Positions 1-8,107 of a DNA stretch of 64,000 nucleotides are shown piece after piece. The stretch covers positions 2,542,001 through 2,606,000 of the forward strand of contig NZ_AP028669.1 in NCBI RefSeq assembly GCF_041154485.1, read 5' to 3'. Position numbers and translations under genes: made by a program. The notes under the pieces are model-generated. The model had not been told where the DNA came from. It made no database searches and saw only the letters and a list, made by a program, of their open reading frames with translations. Origin of the DNA: Variovorax sp. V93. GTDB taxonomy: Bacteria; Pseudomonadota; Gammaproteobacteria; Burkholderiales; Burkholderiaceae_C. Every line of letters starts with the position of its first letter. Positions within the stretch are counted from its first letter, which is position 1.

Positions 1-727
1 CGAGAAGCACCGGCCGGAGATTGCCGCGATCCTGGTCGAGCCGATGCAGGGCGCGAGCGGCTGCATTCCGGGGCGTCTCGACTTCCTGCAAGCACTTCGC
101 GATGGCGCGGCGAAGGTAGGTGCGCTGCTGATCTTCGACGAGGTCATGACCTCGCGCCTGGGGCCGCAGGGCCTGGCCAACAGGCTCGGCATCCGTTCCG
201 ATCTCACCACGCTCGGCAAGTACATCGGCGGCGGCATGTCGTTCGGCGCCTTCGGCGGGCGTTCGGACGTGATGGCGCAGTTCGATCCGCGCACGGGATC
301 GCTCTCCCATTCGGGCACCTTCAACAACAACGTGATGACCATGGCGGCCGGGTACGCGGGCCTCACGAAGCTGTTCACCCCTGAAGCGGCCGGCGCGCTG
401 GCCGAGCGCGGCGAGGCGATGCGTGCGCGGCTCAATGCGCTGTGCACGAAGGAGGGCGTGGCCATGCAGTTCACCGGCATCGGCTCTCTGATGAACGCGC
501 ATTTCGTGCGCGGGGAGGTGCAGTGCGTGGACGACCTGGCGGCGGTCGACGGGCGGCTGCGGCAGCTGCTGTTCTTTCACCTGCTGGGCGAAGGCATCTA
601 CGCCTCGCCGCGCGGCTTCATCGTGCTGTCTTTGCCGCTGACCGACGCGGACATCGACCGATTCGCCGCCGCCATCGGCAGCTTCATCGGCGAATACCGC
701 GCGCTGCTGCTGCCTAGCGCGAACTAG
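1..727 (+). CDS. Class III PLP aminotransferase, glutamate-1-semialdehyde aminomutase-like (C-terminal part)
   Basis: The start lies outside the window; the frame is open from base 2 to a TAG at 725-727, leaving about 240 residues. The segment holds the second half of a class III aminotransferase: LLIFDEVMTSR carries the Asp that contacts the pyridine nitrogen of PLP, and TLGKYIGGGMSFGAFGG carries the Schiff-base lysine. The GGGMSFGAFGG stretch is the pattern of glutamate-1-semialdehyde 2,1-aminomutases and their catabolic relatives. There is no adjacent heme gene, so a secondary aminotransferase role is as likely as heme biosynthesis, and I assign no symbol. The last 14 bases overlap the convergent reductase gene. 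Confidence 0.85.
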   Translation, partial: EKHRPEIAAILVEPMQGASGCIPGRLDFLQALRDGAAKVGALLIFDEVMTSRLGPQGLANRLGIRSDLTTLGKYIGGGMSFGAFGGRSDVMAQFDPRTGSLSHSGTFNNNVMTMAAGYAGLTKLFTPEAAGALAERGEAMRARLNALCTKEGVAMQFTGIGSLMNAHFVRGEVQCVDDLAAVDGRLRQLLFFHLLGEGIYASPRGFIVLSLPLTDADIDRFAAAIGSFIGEYRALLLPSAN

Positions 728-1784
728 CCACGCCCAGCAGCTCGTGCAGCCGCGTGCTGGTGGTCGTGTACTGCAGCGGCACGGCCTTGCCCGGGAACAC
801 GATGGCGGTGGCGCCCCAGGCTGCCAGCGTGGCCTCGTGGAAGCCGCAGACGATGAGCTTCTTCTTGCCCGGATAGGTGTTGATGTCGCCCACCGCGAAC
901 ACGCCGCGTTCGCGGGTTTCGTACTTCTCGGTGTCGACCGGCACCTGCTTGCGCTCGAGTTCCAGGCCCCAATCGGCAATGGGGCCGAGGCGCGGGGAGA
1001 TGCCCAGGCAGGCGATCAGCGCGTCGAGCGGCAGGTCGACCGTGGCCGCATCGGGCGTGGTGATCTGCAGTTGCCTGCCGTCGAAGGCGGTGGGCTGGCC
1101 GACCTTGAAGGCCAGCTTGCCCTCGGCCACCAGCGCGCGCATCGAAGCGACGAGCGCCTCGCCGGCCTGGAAGCCGTCGCGGCGGTGGACCAGCGTGACC
1201 TGCCTTGCAATGGCCGTGAGCGCGACGGCGGTTTCCAGCGCCACGTCGTCGCCGCCATTCACCACCACCGCCTGTCCGGCAAAGCGGTCCAGCGAATCGG
1301 GGTGATAGAAAAGCGAGCGGCCTTCGAACTGCGCAATGCCTTCGATCGCGATGCGCTTGGGCACGAAGGCGCCAACGCCGGCCGCGATGAACACCGTCCT
1401 GGCGAGAAAGGCCGTGCCGGCCGACGTGGTCAGCAGCAGCCGCTCGTCGGCCTGCCTTTCGAGCGTGGCCACCTGCTCGCCGAAATGGAACCGGGGCTTG
1501 AAGGGCTCGACCTGTTTCAGCAGCGACTGCGCGAGTTCGCTTCCGCTGGTGACGGGCGTGCCGGGAATGTCGTAGATCGGCTTGCCGCCGTAGAGCGCCA
1601 CGCACTGGCCGCCCGCGGCGGGCAGCGCATCGACGATGTGGCAGGAGATCTCGAGCAGGCCGAGCTGGAAGGCCTGGAACAGCCCGACCGGGCCGGCGCC
1701 GATGATGAGGGCGTCGGTCTCGATCGGAGCGGCTTGCGTGCTCAGCGCACCAACTCCCCGATCTTGTCGGTCTTGTCTTTCCAC
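714..1784 (-). CDS. Ferredoxin-NADP+ reductase, thioredoxin-reductase-like type
   Basis: Flavoprotein of about 345 residues expected to pass electrons between NADPH and ferredoxin. An N-terminal FAD-binding GAGPVGL, a central NADP-binding [10 protein letters not shown] and a C-terminal [17 protein letters not shown] give the two-domain layout of the TrxR-like ferredoxin reductases; the redox CxxC of true thioredoxin reductases is absent. It is the last gene of the sulfate-reduction operon and overlaps the end of fdxA, so the partner is probably that ferredoxin and the final acceptor the sulfite reductase. The start is uncertain: a GTG at 1784 lies inside fdxA, and a CTG at 1745 overlaps the fdxA stop and gives the more typical N-terminus [10 protein letters not shown]. 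Confidence 0.85.
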   Translation of the reverse strand: MERQDRQDRGVGALSTQAAPIETDALIIGAGPVGLFQAFQLGLLEISCHIVDALPAAGGQCVALYGGKPIYDIPGTPVTSGSELAQSLLKQVEPFKPRFHFGEQVATLERQADERLLLTTSAGTAFLARTVFIAAGVGAFVPKRIAIEGIAQFEGRSLFYHPDSLDRFAGQAVVVNGGDDVALETAVALTAIARQVTLVHRRDGFQAGEALVASMRALVAEGKLAFKVGQPTAFDGRQLQITTPDAATVDLPLDALIACLGISPRLGPIADWGLELERKQVPVDTEKYETRERGVFAVGDINTYPGKKKLIVCGFHEATLAAWGATAIVFPGKAVPLQYTTTSTRLHELLGVASSR

Positions 1785-2071
1785 TCTTCGGCGTCGGGCA
1801 GCGCGGGCTTGCGCTTGGTGATGCTCTTCCAGCCGTCGGCCAGCGAGAGCTCTGCGTTGAGCTTGATGAAGGCGATCTGGTTGGCCGGAAGGTCTTCCTC
1901 GGCATAGATCGCATTGACCGGGCATTCGGGGATGCAGACTGCGCAGTCGATGCACTCGTCCGGATCGATCACCAGCATGTTGGGGCCTTCGCGGAAGCAA
2001 TCCACGGGGCATACGTCCACGCAGTCGGTGTATTTGCAGCGGATGCAGGCTTCGGAGACGACGTGGGTCAT
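1742..2071 (-). CDS. fdxA: 7Fe ferredoxin FdxA
   Basis: 109-residue soluble ferredoxin with two cluster motifs. [14 protein letters not shown] (Cys9, 17 and 21) fits a [3Fe-4S] site and [12 protein letters not shown] (Cys40, 43, 46 and 50) a [4Fe-4S] site, followed by a long C-terminal helix as in Azotobacter-type ferredoxin I. The ATG at 2071 gives the family N-terminus [12 protein letters not shown]; a longer upstream reading is not supported. It sits 43 bp after cysN and overlaps the reductase gene. Since no cysJ flavoprotein is present, it is the obvious candidate electron donor to CysI; this is inferred from context. Confidence 0.93.
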   Translation of the reverse strand: MTHVVSEACIRCKYTDCVDVCPVDCFREGPNMLVIDPDECIDCAVCIPECPVNAIYAEEDLPANQIAFIKLNAELSLADGWKSITKRKPALPDAEEWKDKTDKIGELVR

Positions 2072-2114
2072 TTGTCTTCTAACGTCAGTGTGAGGTCGGG
2101 GAAAACCCCAGATT

Positions 2115-3452
2115 TTAGGCCTTTGCGGCGGCGGGCTGCACGAGCACGGCAGCGGAGGTCTTGTGGGAGGCCGTATCGACCAGCACCAGGGAGCCCAAGG
2201 CACGCGATTGCGTGAAGGGCAGCACGGCCAGCGGCTGCTGCAGCGACAGCACCACATCGCCGATGGAATTGGCCTCCAGCTGCGTCGCGGGCTCCGATTC
2301 GAGCGTGGTGATGTTCACCCGGTCGACGATGCGCGCCACCTTGGCCTTGACCCAGCGGTGGCCCTGCAGCGCCCAGTACACGCGGCCCGCGACCAGCGGC
2401 TCGTCGTCGAGCCAGGCCACGGTGGCGGTGATTTCGCGCACCGGCTCGAAGGCGCCGGGCGCCAGCAGCCAGTCGCCACGCGACACGTCCACTTCGCGGT
2501 CGAGCACGATGCCGGCGCTGTGGCCTGCATGCACCACCTTCGGCTGCCGCGTGTGGCTCAGCACCTGCGCGACCGTGGCGGTCTGGTTGCTGGGCAGCAC
2601 GGTCACGCGCTGGCCGGGTTCGACATGGCCGGCAGCCACGCGGCCCCAGAACACGCGGCGGCCCTGCGAGGTGTCGGCCGAGGACGAGAACTTCTCGACC
2701 CACTGCACCGGGAAGGCGAAAGGCACGGCCTCGTCCTGCACGGTGACCGGCAACTCTTCGAGCAGCTCGAGCAGGCTCGGGCCCTCGTAGCCGACCCAGT
2801 CGGCGTGGCGCGTGGCCACGTTCCAACCCTTGAGGGCTGAGATCGGCACGATGGCGGCCACCTGCACGCCGGCCGCTTCGGCAAAGGCGTTCAGCGCGGT
2901 CGAGATGCGTTCGAAGGCGAGGCCCGCGTCATCGATGGCGTCGAGCTTGTTGACTGCGAACACCACCGACTGCACGCGCAGCAGATGGCACAGCAGCGTG
3001 TGGCGGCGCGTCTGCGGCAGCAGTTCGCGTTTGACCACGGTGCCGTCTTCCACCTCGGCGGCCCAGGCCAGCTTGGTGGCATCGACCAGCACCACGGCGG
3101 CATCGGCGGCCGAGGCGGCCGTGACCATGTTGCGGGTGTACTGCTCATGGCCCGGCGCGTCGCCGATGATGAACTTGCGCTTGGCGGTCGAGAAGTAGCG
3201 GTAGGCCACGTCGATCGTGATGCCCTGTTCGCGCTCGGCCGAGAGGCCGTCGGTCAGGAGGGCGAGGTCGGTTTCGCCGCCGCGCTGCACGCCGGCGAGC
3301 TGGTCCTGCAGCACGGTCTTGCTGTCGACCAGCAGGCGGCCGATCAGCGTGCTCTTGCCGTCGTCGACCGAGCCGCAGGTGATGAAGCGCAGGGCGGTGC
3401 CGGTGTCGCCGTGGAGGGCGGTGTTGTCGAGGGTTGCCGTCGTCGTGCTCAT
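2115..3452 (-). CDS. cysN: Sulfate adenylyltransferase subunit 1 (GTPase)
   Basis: 445-residue regulatory GTPase of ATP sulfurylase; GTP hydrolysis drives formation of adenosine 5'-phosphosulfate (APS) from sulfate and ATP by CysD. Visible G motifs are GSVDDGKST (P-loop, about residues 27-35), [12 protein letters not shown] (G3) and NKLD (G4), followed by the EF-Tu-like beta-barrel domains. The protein ends without the C-terminal APS kinase domain found in CysNC fusions, so PAPS cannot be made by this polypeptide. Its ATG shares one base with the cysD stop (TGATG), pointing to translational coupling. Confidence 0.96.
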   Translation of the reverse strand: MSTTTATLDNTALHGDTGTALRFITCGSVDDGKSTLIGRLLVDSKTVLQDQLAGVQRGGETDLALLTDGLSAEREQGITIDVAYRYFSTAKRKFIIGDAPGHEQYTRNMVTAASAADAAVVLVDATKLAWAAEVEDGTVVKRELLPQTRRHTLLCHLLRVQSVVFAVNKLDAIDDAGLAFERISTALNAFAEAAGVQVAAIVPISALKGWNVATRHADWVGYEGPSLLELLEELPVTVQDEAVPFAFPVQWVEKFSSSADTSQGRRVFWGRVAAGHVEPGQRVTVLPSNQTATVAQVLSHTRQPKVVHAGHSAGIVLDREVDVSRGDWLLAPGAFEPVREITATVAWLDDEPLVAGRVYWALQGHRWVKAKVARIVDRVNITTLESEPATQLEANSIGDVVLSLQQPLAVLPFTQSRALGSLVLVDTASHKTSAAVLVQPAAAKA

Positions 3453-4405
3453 CAGAAATACCCGTCTTTCTTGCGCTTCTCCATCGAAGCTTCCGAAGTC
3501 ATGTCGTCCATGCGCGTCGCGCCGCGCTCGCTGACGTCGACCGACAGCGTTTCGAGCACCACATCGCCCGCATCGGCCGCGAGGCTCTCGACCGGGCAGG
3601 TGGTGGTGATGTCGCCCACGGTGCGAAAGCGCACGTCGCGCACCTGCACCGTTTCGCCGTCGCGCGGCGGGGTCAGTTCGGTCACCGGCACCAGCAGGCC
3701 GCGGCGCTCGACCACTTCGCGCTTGTGCGTGTAGTAGATCGACGGCAGGCCGACATGCTCGCGCTCAATGTATTGCCACACGTCGAGCTCGGTCCAGTTC
3801 GAGATCGGGAACACGCGGAAGTGCTCGCCCGGAGCCAGGCGCGTGTTGAACAGCGTCCACAGCTCGGGGCGCTGGTCCTTGGGCTGCCATTGGCCGAAGC
3901 TGTCGCGGTGCGAGAAGATGCGCTCCTTGGCGCGCGCTTTTTCCTCGTCGCGGCGGGCGCCGCCGATCAGCGCGTCGAAGCGGAATTCCTCGATGGCTTC
4001 GAGCAGCGTGACCGACTGGTGCGCATTGCGCGATTCGCCGGGGTGCGCGAGGCGCACGGTGCCTCGCGCCATCGAGTCCTCCACGCTGCGCACGATCAAA
4101 TCGGCGCCCAGTTCCTCAGCGCGCTGGTCGCGGTAGGCCGTCACTTCGGGGAAGTTGTGGCCGGTGTCGATCATCAGCAGCGGATACGGAATGCGGCCGG
4201 CACCGAAGGCCTTCTCCGCGCACTTCAGCAGCACCAGCGAATCCTTGCCGCCCGAGAACAGCAGAGTGGGGCGCTCGAAGGCGGCCGCCACTTCGCGCAG
4301 GATGAAGACGGTTTCCTCTTCCAGCGCATCGAGGTGGGTGTTGGACAGGCGCGCGGGAGAGTGCATGGGCGGCAGCAGCAGTTCGGTTTCGGTGCGGGCG
4401 TTCAT
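3452..4405 (-). CDS. cysD: Sulfate adenylyltransferase subunit 2
   Basis: Catalytic subunit of ATP sulfurylase. The PP-loop SGGKDSLVLL binds ATP, and the rest matches the PAPS reductase/ATP pyrophosphatase fold. The start at 4405 (MNARTETELL) gives 317 residues, close to the family length of about 300; an in-frame upstream start at 4474 would add a poor N-terminal tail and overlap cysH. It lies between cysH and cysN and is coupled to cysN by a one-base overlap. The tail RMDDMTSEASMEKRKKDGYF is typical of proteobacterial CysD. Confidence 0.95.
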   Translation of the reverse strand: MNARTETELLLPPMHSPARLSNTHLDALEEETVFILREVAAAFERPTLLFSGGKDSLVLLKCAEKAFGAGRIPYPLLMIDTGHNFPEVTAYRDQRAEELGADLIVRSVEDSMARGTVRLAHPGESRNAHQSVTLLEAIEEFRFDALIGGARRDEEKARAKERIFSHRDSFGQWQPKDQRPELWTLFNTRLAPGEHFRVFPISNWTELDVWQYIEREHVGLPSIYYTHKREVVERRGLLVPVTELTPPRDGETVQVRDVRFRTVGDITTTCPVESLAADAGDVVLETLSVDVSERGATRMDDMTSEASMEKRKKDGYF

Positions 4406-4449
4406 CGGGGTGGGGTGCTGAATGCGGAGGATCGGTGCGGCGCGGACTC

Positions 4450-5085
4450 TCAGTGAGAGAGGTGCAGTCCGCACTCGCGGTTGTCTTCGCCCTTGGTCGG
4501 GTCCACGTAGTCGAAGTTGTTGGGCAGGCCGTGCGCCTCGCAGTACGCGTACAGGTCCTTGGACGACCAGTGCAGGAGCGGCGCGACCTTGATCAGGCCG
4601 TCGGGGTTGACGCTGACCGGGTCCATCTGCGCGCGCACGGCCGTGTCGGTGGCCCGCAGCGCGGTGAACCAGACTTTCGGCGCCGTCTCGCGCAGTGCGC
4701 GGGCAAAGGGCTCCAGCTTCACCTCTTCCGTGAAGGCGGCATGGCGCGGATCGTCGAGCGCCGGGGTCGGGCCTTCCACCGCTTCACGATGCGCACGCGA
4801 GCGGCGCGGCAGGTAGATGTGCAGATCCAGGCCCAGTTGCTTGGTCACCTCGTCGGCAAAGCGGTAGGTGGCCTCGGTGTTGTAGCCGTTGTCCATCCAG
4901 ACCACGGGAACGTCGCGCCTGGCGCGCGTGACCATGTGCAGGATCACGGCCTCGAACGGGCGGAAATTGGTGGTGACGATCGCGCGCTGGCCCAGGCCGA
5001 TGGCCCAGTCCACCAGGCCCTCGGCGTTGCGGCCGAGCTCGGCGTTGATGCGTGCGAAATCGATGTCCGTGGTGGCGATGCTCAT
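4450..5085 (-). CDS. cysH: Phosphoadenylyl/adenylyl-sulfate reductase, cluster-less CysH type
   Basis: Reduces activated sulfate to sulfite with thioredoxin or glutaredoxin. The C-terminal ECGLH carries the nucleophilic cysteine of the CysH family, and VVWMDNGYNTEATY and VWFTALR match its nucleotide-binding core. The only cysteines are one in YCEAHG and the one in ECGLH: the paired Cys-Cys and CxxC that bind [4Fe-4S] in bacterial APS reductases are absent. The protein is short, 211 residues, against about 245 in E. coli. I prefer the ATG at 5085 because GGGAA lies 8 bases upstream; the ATG at 5100 has no visible ribosome site. Whether it uses APS or PAPS cannot be decided here, and no cysC is present. 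Confidence 0.88.
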   Translation of the reverse strand: MSIATTDIDFARINAELGRNAEGLVDWAIGLGQRAIVTTNFRPFEAVILHMVTRARRDVPVVWMDNGYNTEATYRFADEVTKQLGLDLHIYLPRRSRAHREAVEGPTPALDDPRHAAFTEEVKLEPFARALRETAPKVWFTALRATDTAVRAQMDPVSVNPDGLIKVAPLLHWSSKDLYAYCEAHGLPNNFDYVDPTKGEDNRECGLHLSH

Positions 5086-5106
5086 GTCGATGGTTCCCAT
5101 GCGGGC

Positions 5107-5502
5107 TCAGGTGCCGGCCGCGAAGTGCGGCGCGGGCTGCACCGCATCGCCCTGGTAGAAGGCCGAGAAGCGGTCGAACTGGCGCTGTGCATCGGTGGCG
5201 TCCACGCCTTCCTTCAGCACGGCGCTGGAGAAGCCGGTGCGTTCCATCTGCACCAGCTGGTCGATCAGCACGTCGCCGGTGGCGCGGATGTCGCCCTTGA
5301 AGCCGAGCCGGCGGCGCAGCAGAAAGGCCTGGCTGTAGGCGCGGCCATCGGTGAACTTCGGAAAGTTCAGGTCGATGCGCTCGATGTCTTCCAGGCACAC
5401 CTCGATGGCGAGCGGATCTGCATCGTTCGGCAGCTGCAGGACCTTCGGGTCGCCGTCGTCGATGTGCTCTTCGGCGGAAAGAATGTGCAAGGTCTTTTTC
5501 AT
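5107..5502 (-). CDS. DUF934 protein of the sulfite reductase operon
   Basis: 131-residue soluble protein of the DUF934 family, which is typically found beside cysI in proteobacteria and whose biochemical role is not established. The conserved core LNFPKFTDGRAYSQAFLLRRRLGFKGDIRATGDVL is interrupted only by substitutions common in the family. Its ATG overlaps the cysI stop by 4 bases, and cysH starts just after its stop, so it is produced together with sulfite reductase and CysH. A role in maturation of, or electron delivery to, the reductase is a guess from context. Confidence 0.9.
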   Translation of the reverse strand: MKKTLHILSAEEHIDDGDPKVLQLPNDADPLAIEVCLEDIERIDLNFPKFTDGRAYSQAFLLRRRLGFKGDIRATGDVLIDQLVQMERTGFSSAVLKEGVDATDAQRQFDRFSAFYQGDAVQPAPHFAAGT

Positions 5503-7277
5503 GCCGCTTCCTCCACCTTGAAGCGCGCACCGTTGGCCGCGGCCTTGAACGGGTCGTGGCCGACGCGACGCAGGGTGTCGATGAAGGTCTCGCCGCCTTC
5601 GCGGGTGTCGCGGTAGGTGGTGAGCACGGCCTCGATCACGCCCGGCACTTCGGCCGCCGAGAACGAGGGCCCGACCACCTTGCCGGCCTGCGGCGCGCCG
5701 CTGAGGGCCGAGCCGTCGGAGCCGCCAAGGGTGACCTGGTACCACTCCTTGCCGTCCTTGTCGACGCCCAGGATGCCGATATGGCCGCTGTGGTGGTGGC
5801 CGCAGGAGTTGATGCAGCCGCTGATGTGCAGGTCGATCTCGCCCAGGTCGTCGAGCTCGTCGAGGTCCTGGTAGCGCTCGGTGATGGCTTCGGCGATGGG
5901 AATGGAGCGTGCATTGGCCAGCGCGCAGAAGTCGCCGCCGGGGCAGGCGATCATGTCGGTCAGCAGGTGCACGTTGGCGCTCGCAAAGCCGGCCGCGCGG
6001 GCGGCGAGCCACAGCGCGTGCAGGTCTTCGGCATGCACCCAGGGCAGCACGATGTTCTGGTCGTGCGTGACGCGGGCTTCACCGGCCGAGAAGCGGTCGG
6101 CCAGTTCGGCGAGCGTGTCGAGCTGGGCGGCCGATGCATCGCCGGGCGCCTGCTTCAGGCGCTTGAAAGAGAGCGTGACGGCGCGCAGCGCGGGGTTTTT
6201 GTGCGCGGCCACGTTGCGGGCCAGCCAGCGCGCGAACATCACGTCGTCGGCGGCGTGGGCACGCAGCTCGGCATCGGTCTTCTCGGCGCTTTGCAGCACG
6301 CGGGTGGCGAGCGTCGGCGGCACGAAGGAGGCGGCCACGCGGTCGAACTCTTCCTGCGTGATGGTGTGCGGCGCACCGTCGTGCTCGATGATCTGCTTGT
6401 ACTCGGCCTCGACATCGTCGATGTAGCGCTGGCCTTCGGCCTTCACCAGGATCTTGATGCGCGCCTTGTAGATGTTGTCGCGGCGGCCATAGCGGTTGTA
6501 GACCCGGATCACCGCTTCGAGGTAATTCATGATCTGCTGCCACGGCAGGAACTCGCGCAGCACGGTGCCGATGATGGGCGTGCGGCCCATGCCGCCCCCC
6601 ACCTGCACGCGGAAGCCGATCTCGCCCGCCTCGTTCTTCACGAGCTTCAGGCCCACGTCGTGCCAGCCGGTGGCGGCGCGGTCTTCGGCGGCGCCGGTGA
6701 TCGCGATCTTGAACTTGCGCGGCAGGAAGGCGAATTCAGGGTGCAGCGTGCTCCACTGGCGCATGATTTCGGCGTAGGGGCGCGGATCCGCGATTTCGTC
6801 GACCGCGATGCCGGCGCGCTCGTCGCTCGTGATGTTGCGGATGCAGTTGCCGCTGGTCTGGATGCCGTGCATGTCGACCGAAGCCAGCAGGTCCATCACG
6901 TCGGCCGACTTCGACAGCGGAATCCAGTTGTACTGGACGTTCTGGCGGGTCGAGAAGTGGGCGTAGTGCGTGGGGAGCTTGTGGCTGCCGAGCAGGCCCT
7001 GCGTCTCGATGGCCTTGCGGTAGACCTCGGTTTCGGGCTCGTCGTACTCGCGGGCGATCTTGGCCAGCACGCGCAGCTGGCGGCTCGAAAGCTCGCCGTA
7101 CGGCACGGCCACGCGCAGCATCGGCGCGTAGCGCTGCACATACCAGCCGTTTTGCAGGCGCAGGGGACGGAATTCGTCTTCGTGCAGGCGGCCCTTTTGC
7201 CAGCGTTCGAGCTGGTCTCTGAACTGGGCAGCCCGCTGATGGACGAACTGGCGATCGAATTCTGTGTATTGGTACAT
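5499..7277 (-). CDS. cysI: Assimilatory sulfite reductase hemoprotein
   Basis: 592-residue siroheme and [4Fe-4S] enzyme reducing sulfite to sulfide by six electrons. Cluster cysteines are visible as CPGGDFC (Cys445 and Cys451) and CINSC (Cys488 and Cys492), giving the family pattern C-x5-C ... C-x3-C. Two nitrite/sulfite reductase ferredoxin-like domains surround them, with basic siroheme-contacting segments such as GGGMGRTP near residue 227. It is the first gene of the operon. No CysJ diflavin subunit is encoded here, so electrons may come from the operon's ferredoxin. Assignment to nitrite reduction is less likely given cysH, cysD and cysN downstream. Confidence 0.92.
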   Translation of the reverse strand: MYQYTEFDRQFVHQRAAQFRDQLERWQKGRLHEDEFRPLRLQNGWYVQRYAPMLRVAVPYGELSSRQLRVLAKIAREYDEPETEVYRKAIETQGLLGSHKLPTHYAHFSTRQNVQYNWIPLSKSADVMDLLASVDMHGIQTSGNCIRNITSDERAGIAVDEIADPRPYAEIMRQWSTLHPEFAFLPRKFKIAITGAAEDRAATGWHDVGLKLVKNEAGEIGFRVQVGGGMGRTPIIGTVLREFLPWQQIMNYLEAVIRVYNRYGRRDNIYKARIKILVKAEGQRYIDDVEAEYKQIIEHDGAPHTITQEEFDRVAASFVPPTLATRVLQSAEKTDAELRAHAADDVMFARWLARNVAAHKNPALRAVTLSFKRLKQAPGDASAAQLDTLAELADRFSAGEARVTHDQNIVLPWVHAEDLHALWLAARAAGFASANVHLLTDMIACPGGDFCALANARSIPIAEAITERYQDLDELDDLGEIDLHISGCINSCGHHHSGHIGILGVDKDGKEWYQVTLGGSDGSALSGAPQAGKVVGPSFSAAEVPGVIEAVLTTYRDTREGGETFIDTLRRVGHDPFKAAANGARFKVEEAA

Positions 7278-7389
7278 CGTGCGTGTGTCTTGAAGAAGTG
7301 CGGTGCCGCACGTACAACGGGGCGCCCCAGCAAGAAGCCGAGATTCTGAAAGCGCGCCTTATGGAAGCAAACTATTTTTTGGTTCGTGC

Positions 7390-7460
7390 CTTATGCGGAT
7401 AAGCTTATTCCTCAATGCCCATGCGGGTTTCCGGGCGGTTGAATGCTTATTCTGGATAAG
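7390..7460 (-). promoter_or_regulatory. Candidate CysB-like operator cluster upstream of cysI
   Basis: Between the large repeat and cysI there are two inverted repeats of one hexamer-like unit: CTTAT-GCGG-ATAAG at 7390-7403 and CTTAT-TCTGG-ATAAG at 7446-7460, with more CTTAT or ATAAG half-sites at 7355-7359 and 7404-7409. The region is AT-richer than its surroundings and lies 110-185 bp before the cysI ATG. LysR-type activators bind such dyads; CysB is the expected sulfur regulator, but the match to a CysB consensus is loose and no cysB gene is in the window. Confidence 0.4.
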
Positions 7461-7508
7461 GGGGGAGGGGTTTGGTGGAGGTGGATGAGGGGTTTTGGGG
7501 GGCGGGTG

Positions 7509-8107
7509 TTTTTGGGTTCCGGGGCCGGGATTCCGCCCGGCGGCCGCCTCACTTTCTTTTGCTTCGCCAAAAGAAAGTAAGCAAAGAAAAGGCGACCCCA
7601 CTGTCTGGGACCCCTGCGCTGCGCTACGGGGCAACCTGCGGTGCTCGGGTTTCGCGGGGTCTCGCAGAACTCGCTTCGCTCAAACAGCTGCGAGCCCTGA
7701 TCCGCGAAACCCTGCGCTCCTCGGCGCAGCCAGAGGGGAGGGCAAACCGAACGGGCCTTTGCTTCGCTCGGCCGCCAAGCCACCGCAGGCGCGCAGCGCC
7801 TGCGGTGGTTGGGCTGTTGGTATTGAGTTGGGCTGTTGGTATTGGGGCCGAGCGAAGCGAAGGCCACCCGCTCCCACCCCTTCTGTATGCGCCGAGGAGC
7901 GCAGATGGAGGCGGGATCAGGGCCGCAGCTGTTTGAGCGAAGCGAGTTCTGCGGACCCCCGCCGGAATCGAGCACCGCAGGTTGCCCGTAGCGAAGCGGA
8001 GGGACGCAGACAGTGGGGTCGCCTTTTCTTTGGCTACTTTCTTTTGGCGAAGCAAAAGAAAGTAGCTCGCCCGCCGGGGCGAGACCCGGCCCCCGTCCCC
8101 AAAAAAT
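7509..8107. repeat. Large imperfect inverted repeat (~600 bp extragenic palindrome)
   Basis: The whole gap between the peptide operon and the cysI leader is one long imperfect palindrome. The left arm from 7509 and the right arm read backwards from 8107 agree over their length, including the hairpin-forming unit CTTTCTTTTGGCGAAG (and its complement) near 7553-7583 and 8038-8064, the segment AAAGGCGACCCCACTGTCTG, and GCTTCGCTCAAACAGCTGCG. The centre is a perfect dyad, 13 bp on each side of 3 bases, at 7780-7808. The right arm is longer because of a 19-bp tandem duplication. Reading frames cross it only as accidental shadows; there is no gene. It resembles interspersed extragenic repeats of Comamonadaceae and may terminate the operon ending at 8108. 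Confidence 0.85.
7808..7845. repeat. Tandem duplication of a 19-bp unit inside the large palindrome
   Basis: GTTGGGCTGTTGGTATTGA at 7808-7826 is followed directly by GTTGGGCTGTTGGTATTGG at 7827-7845, differing only in the last base. It lies immediately right of the central dyad and breaks the symmetry of the element. Confidence 0.85.
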
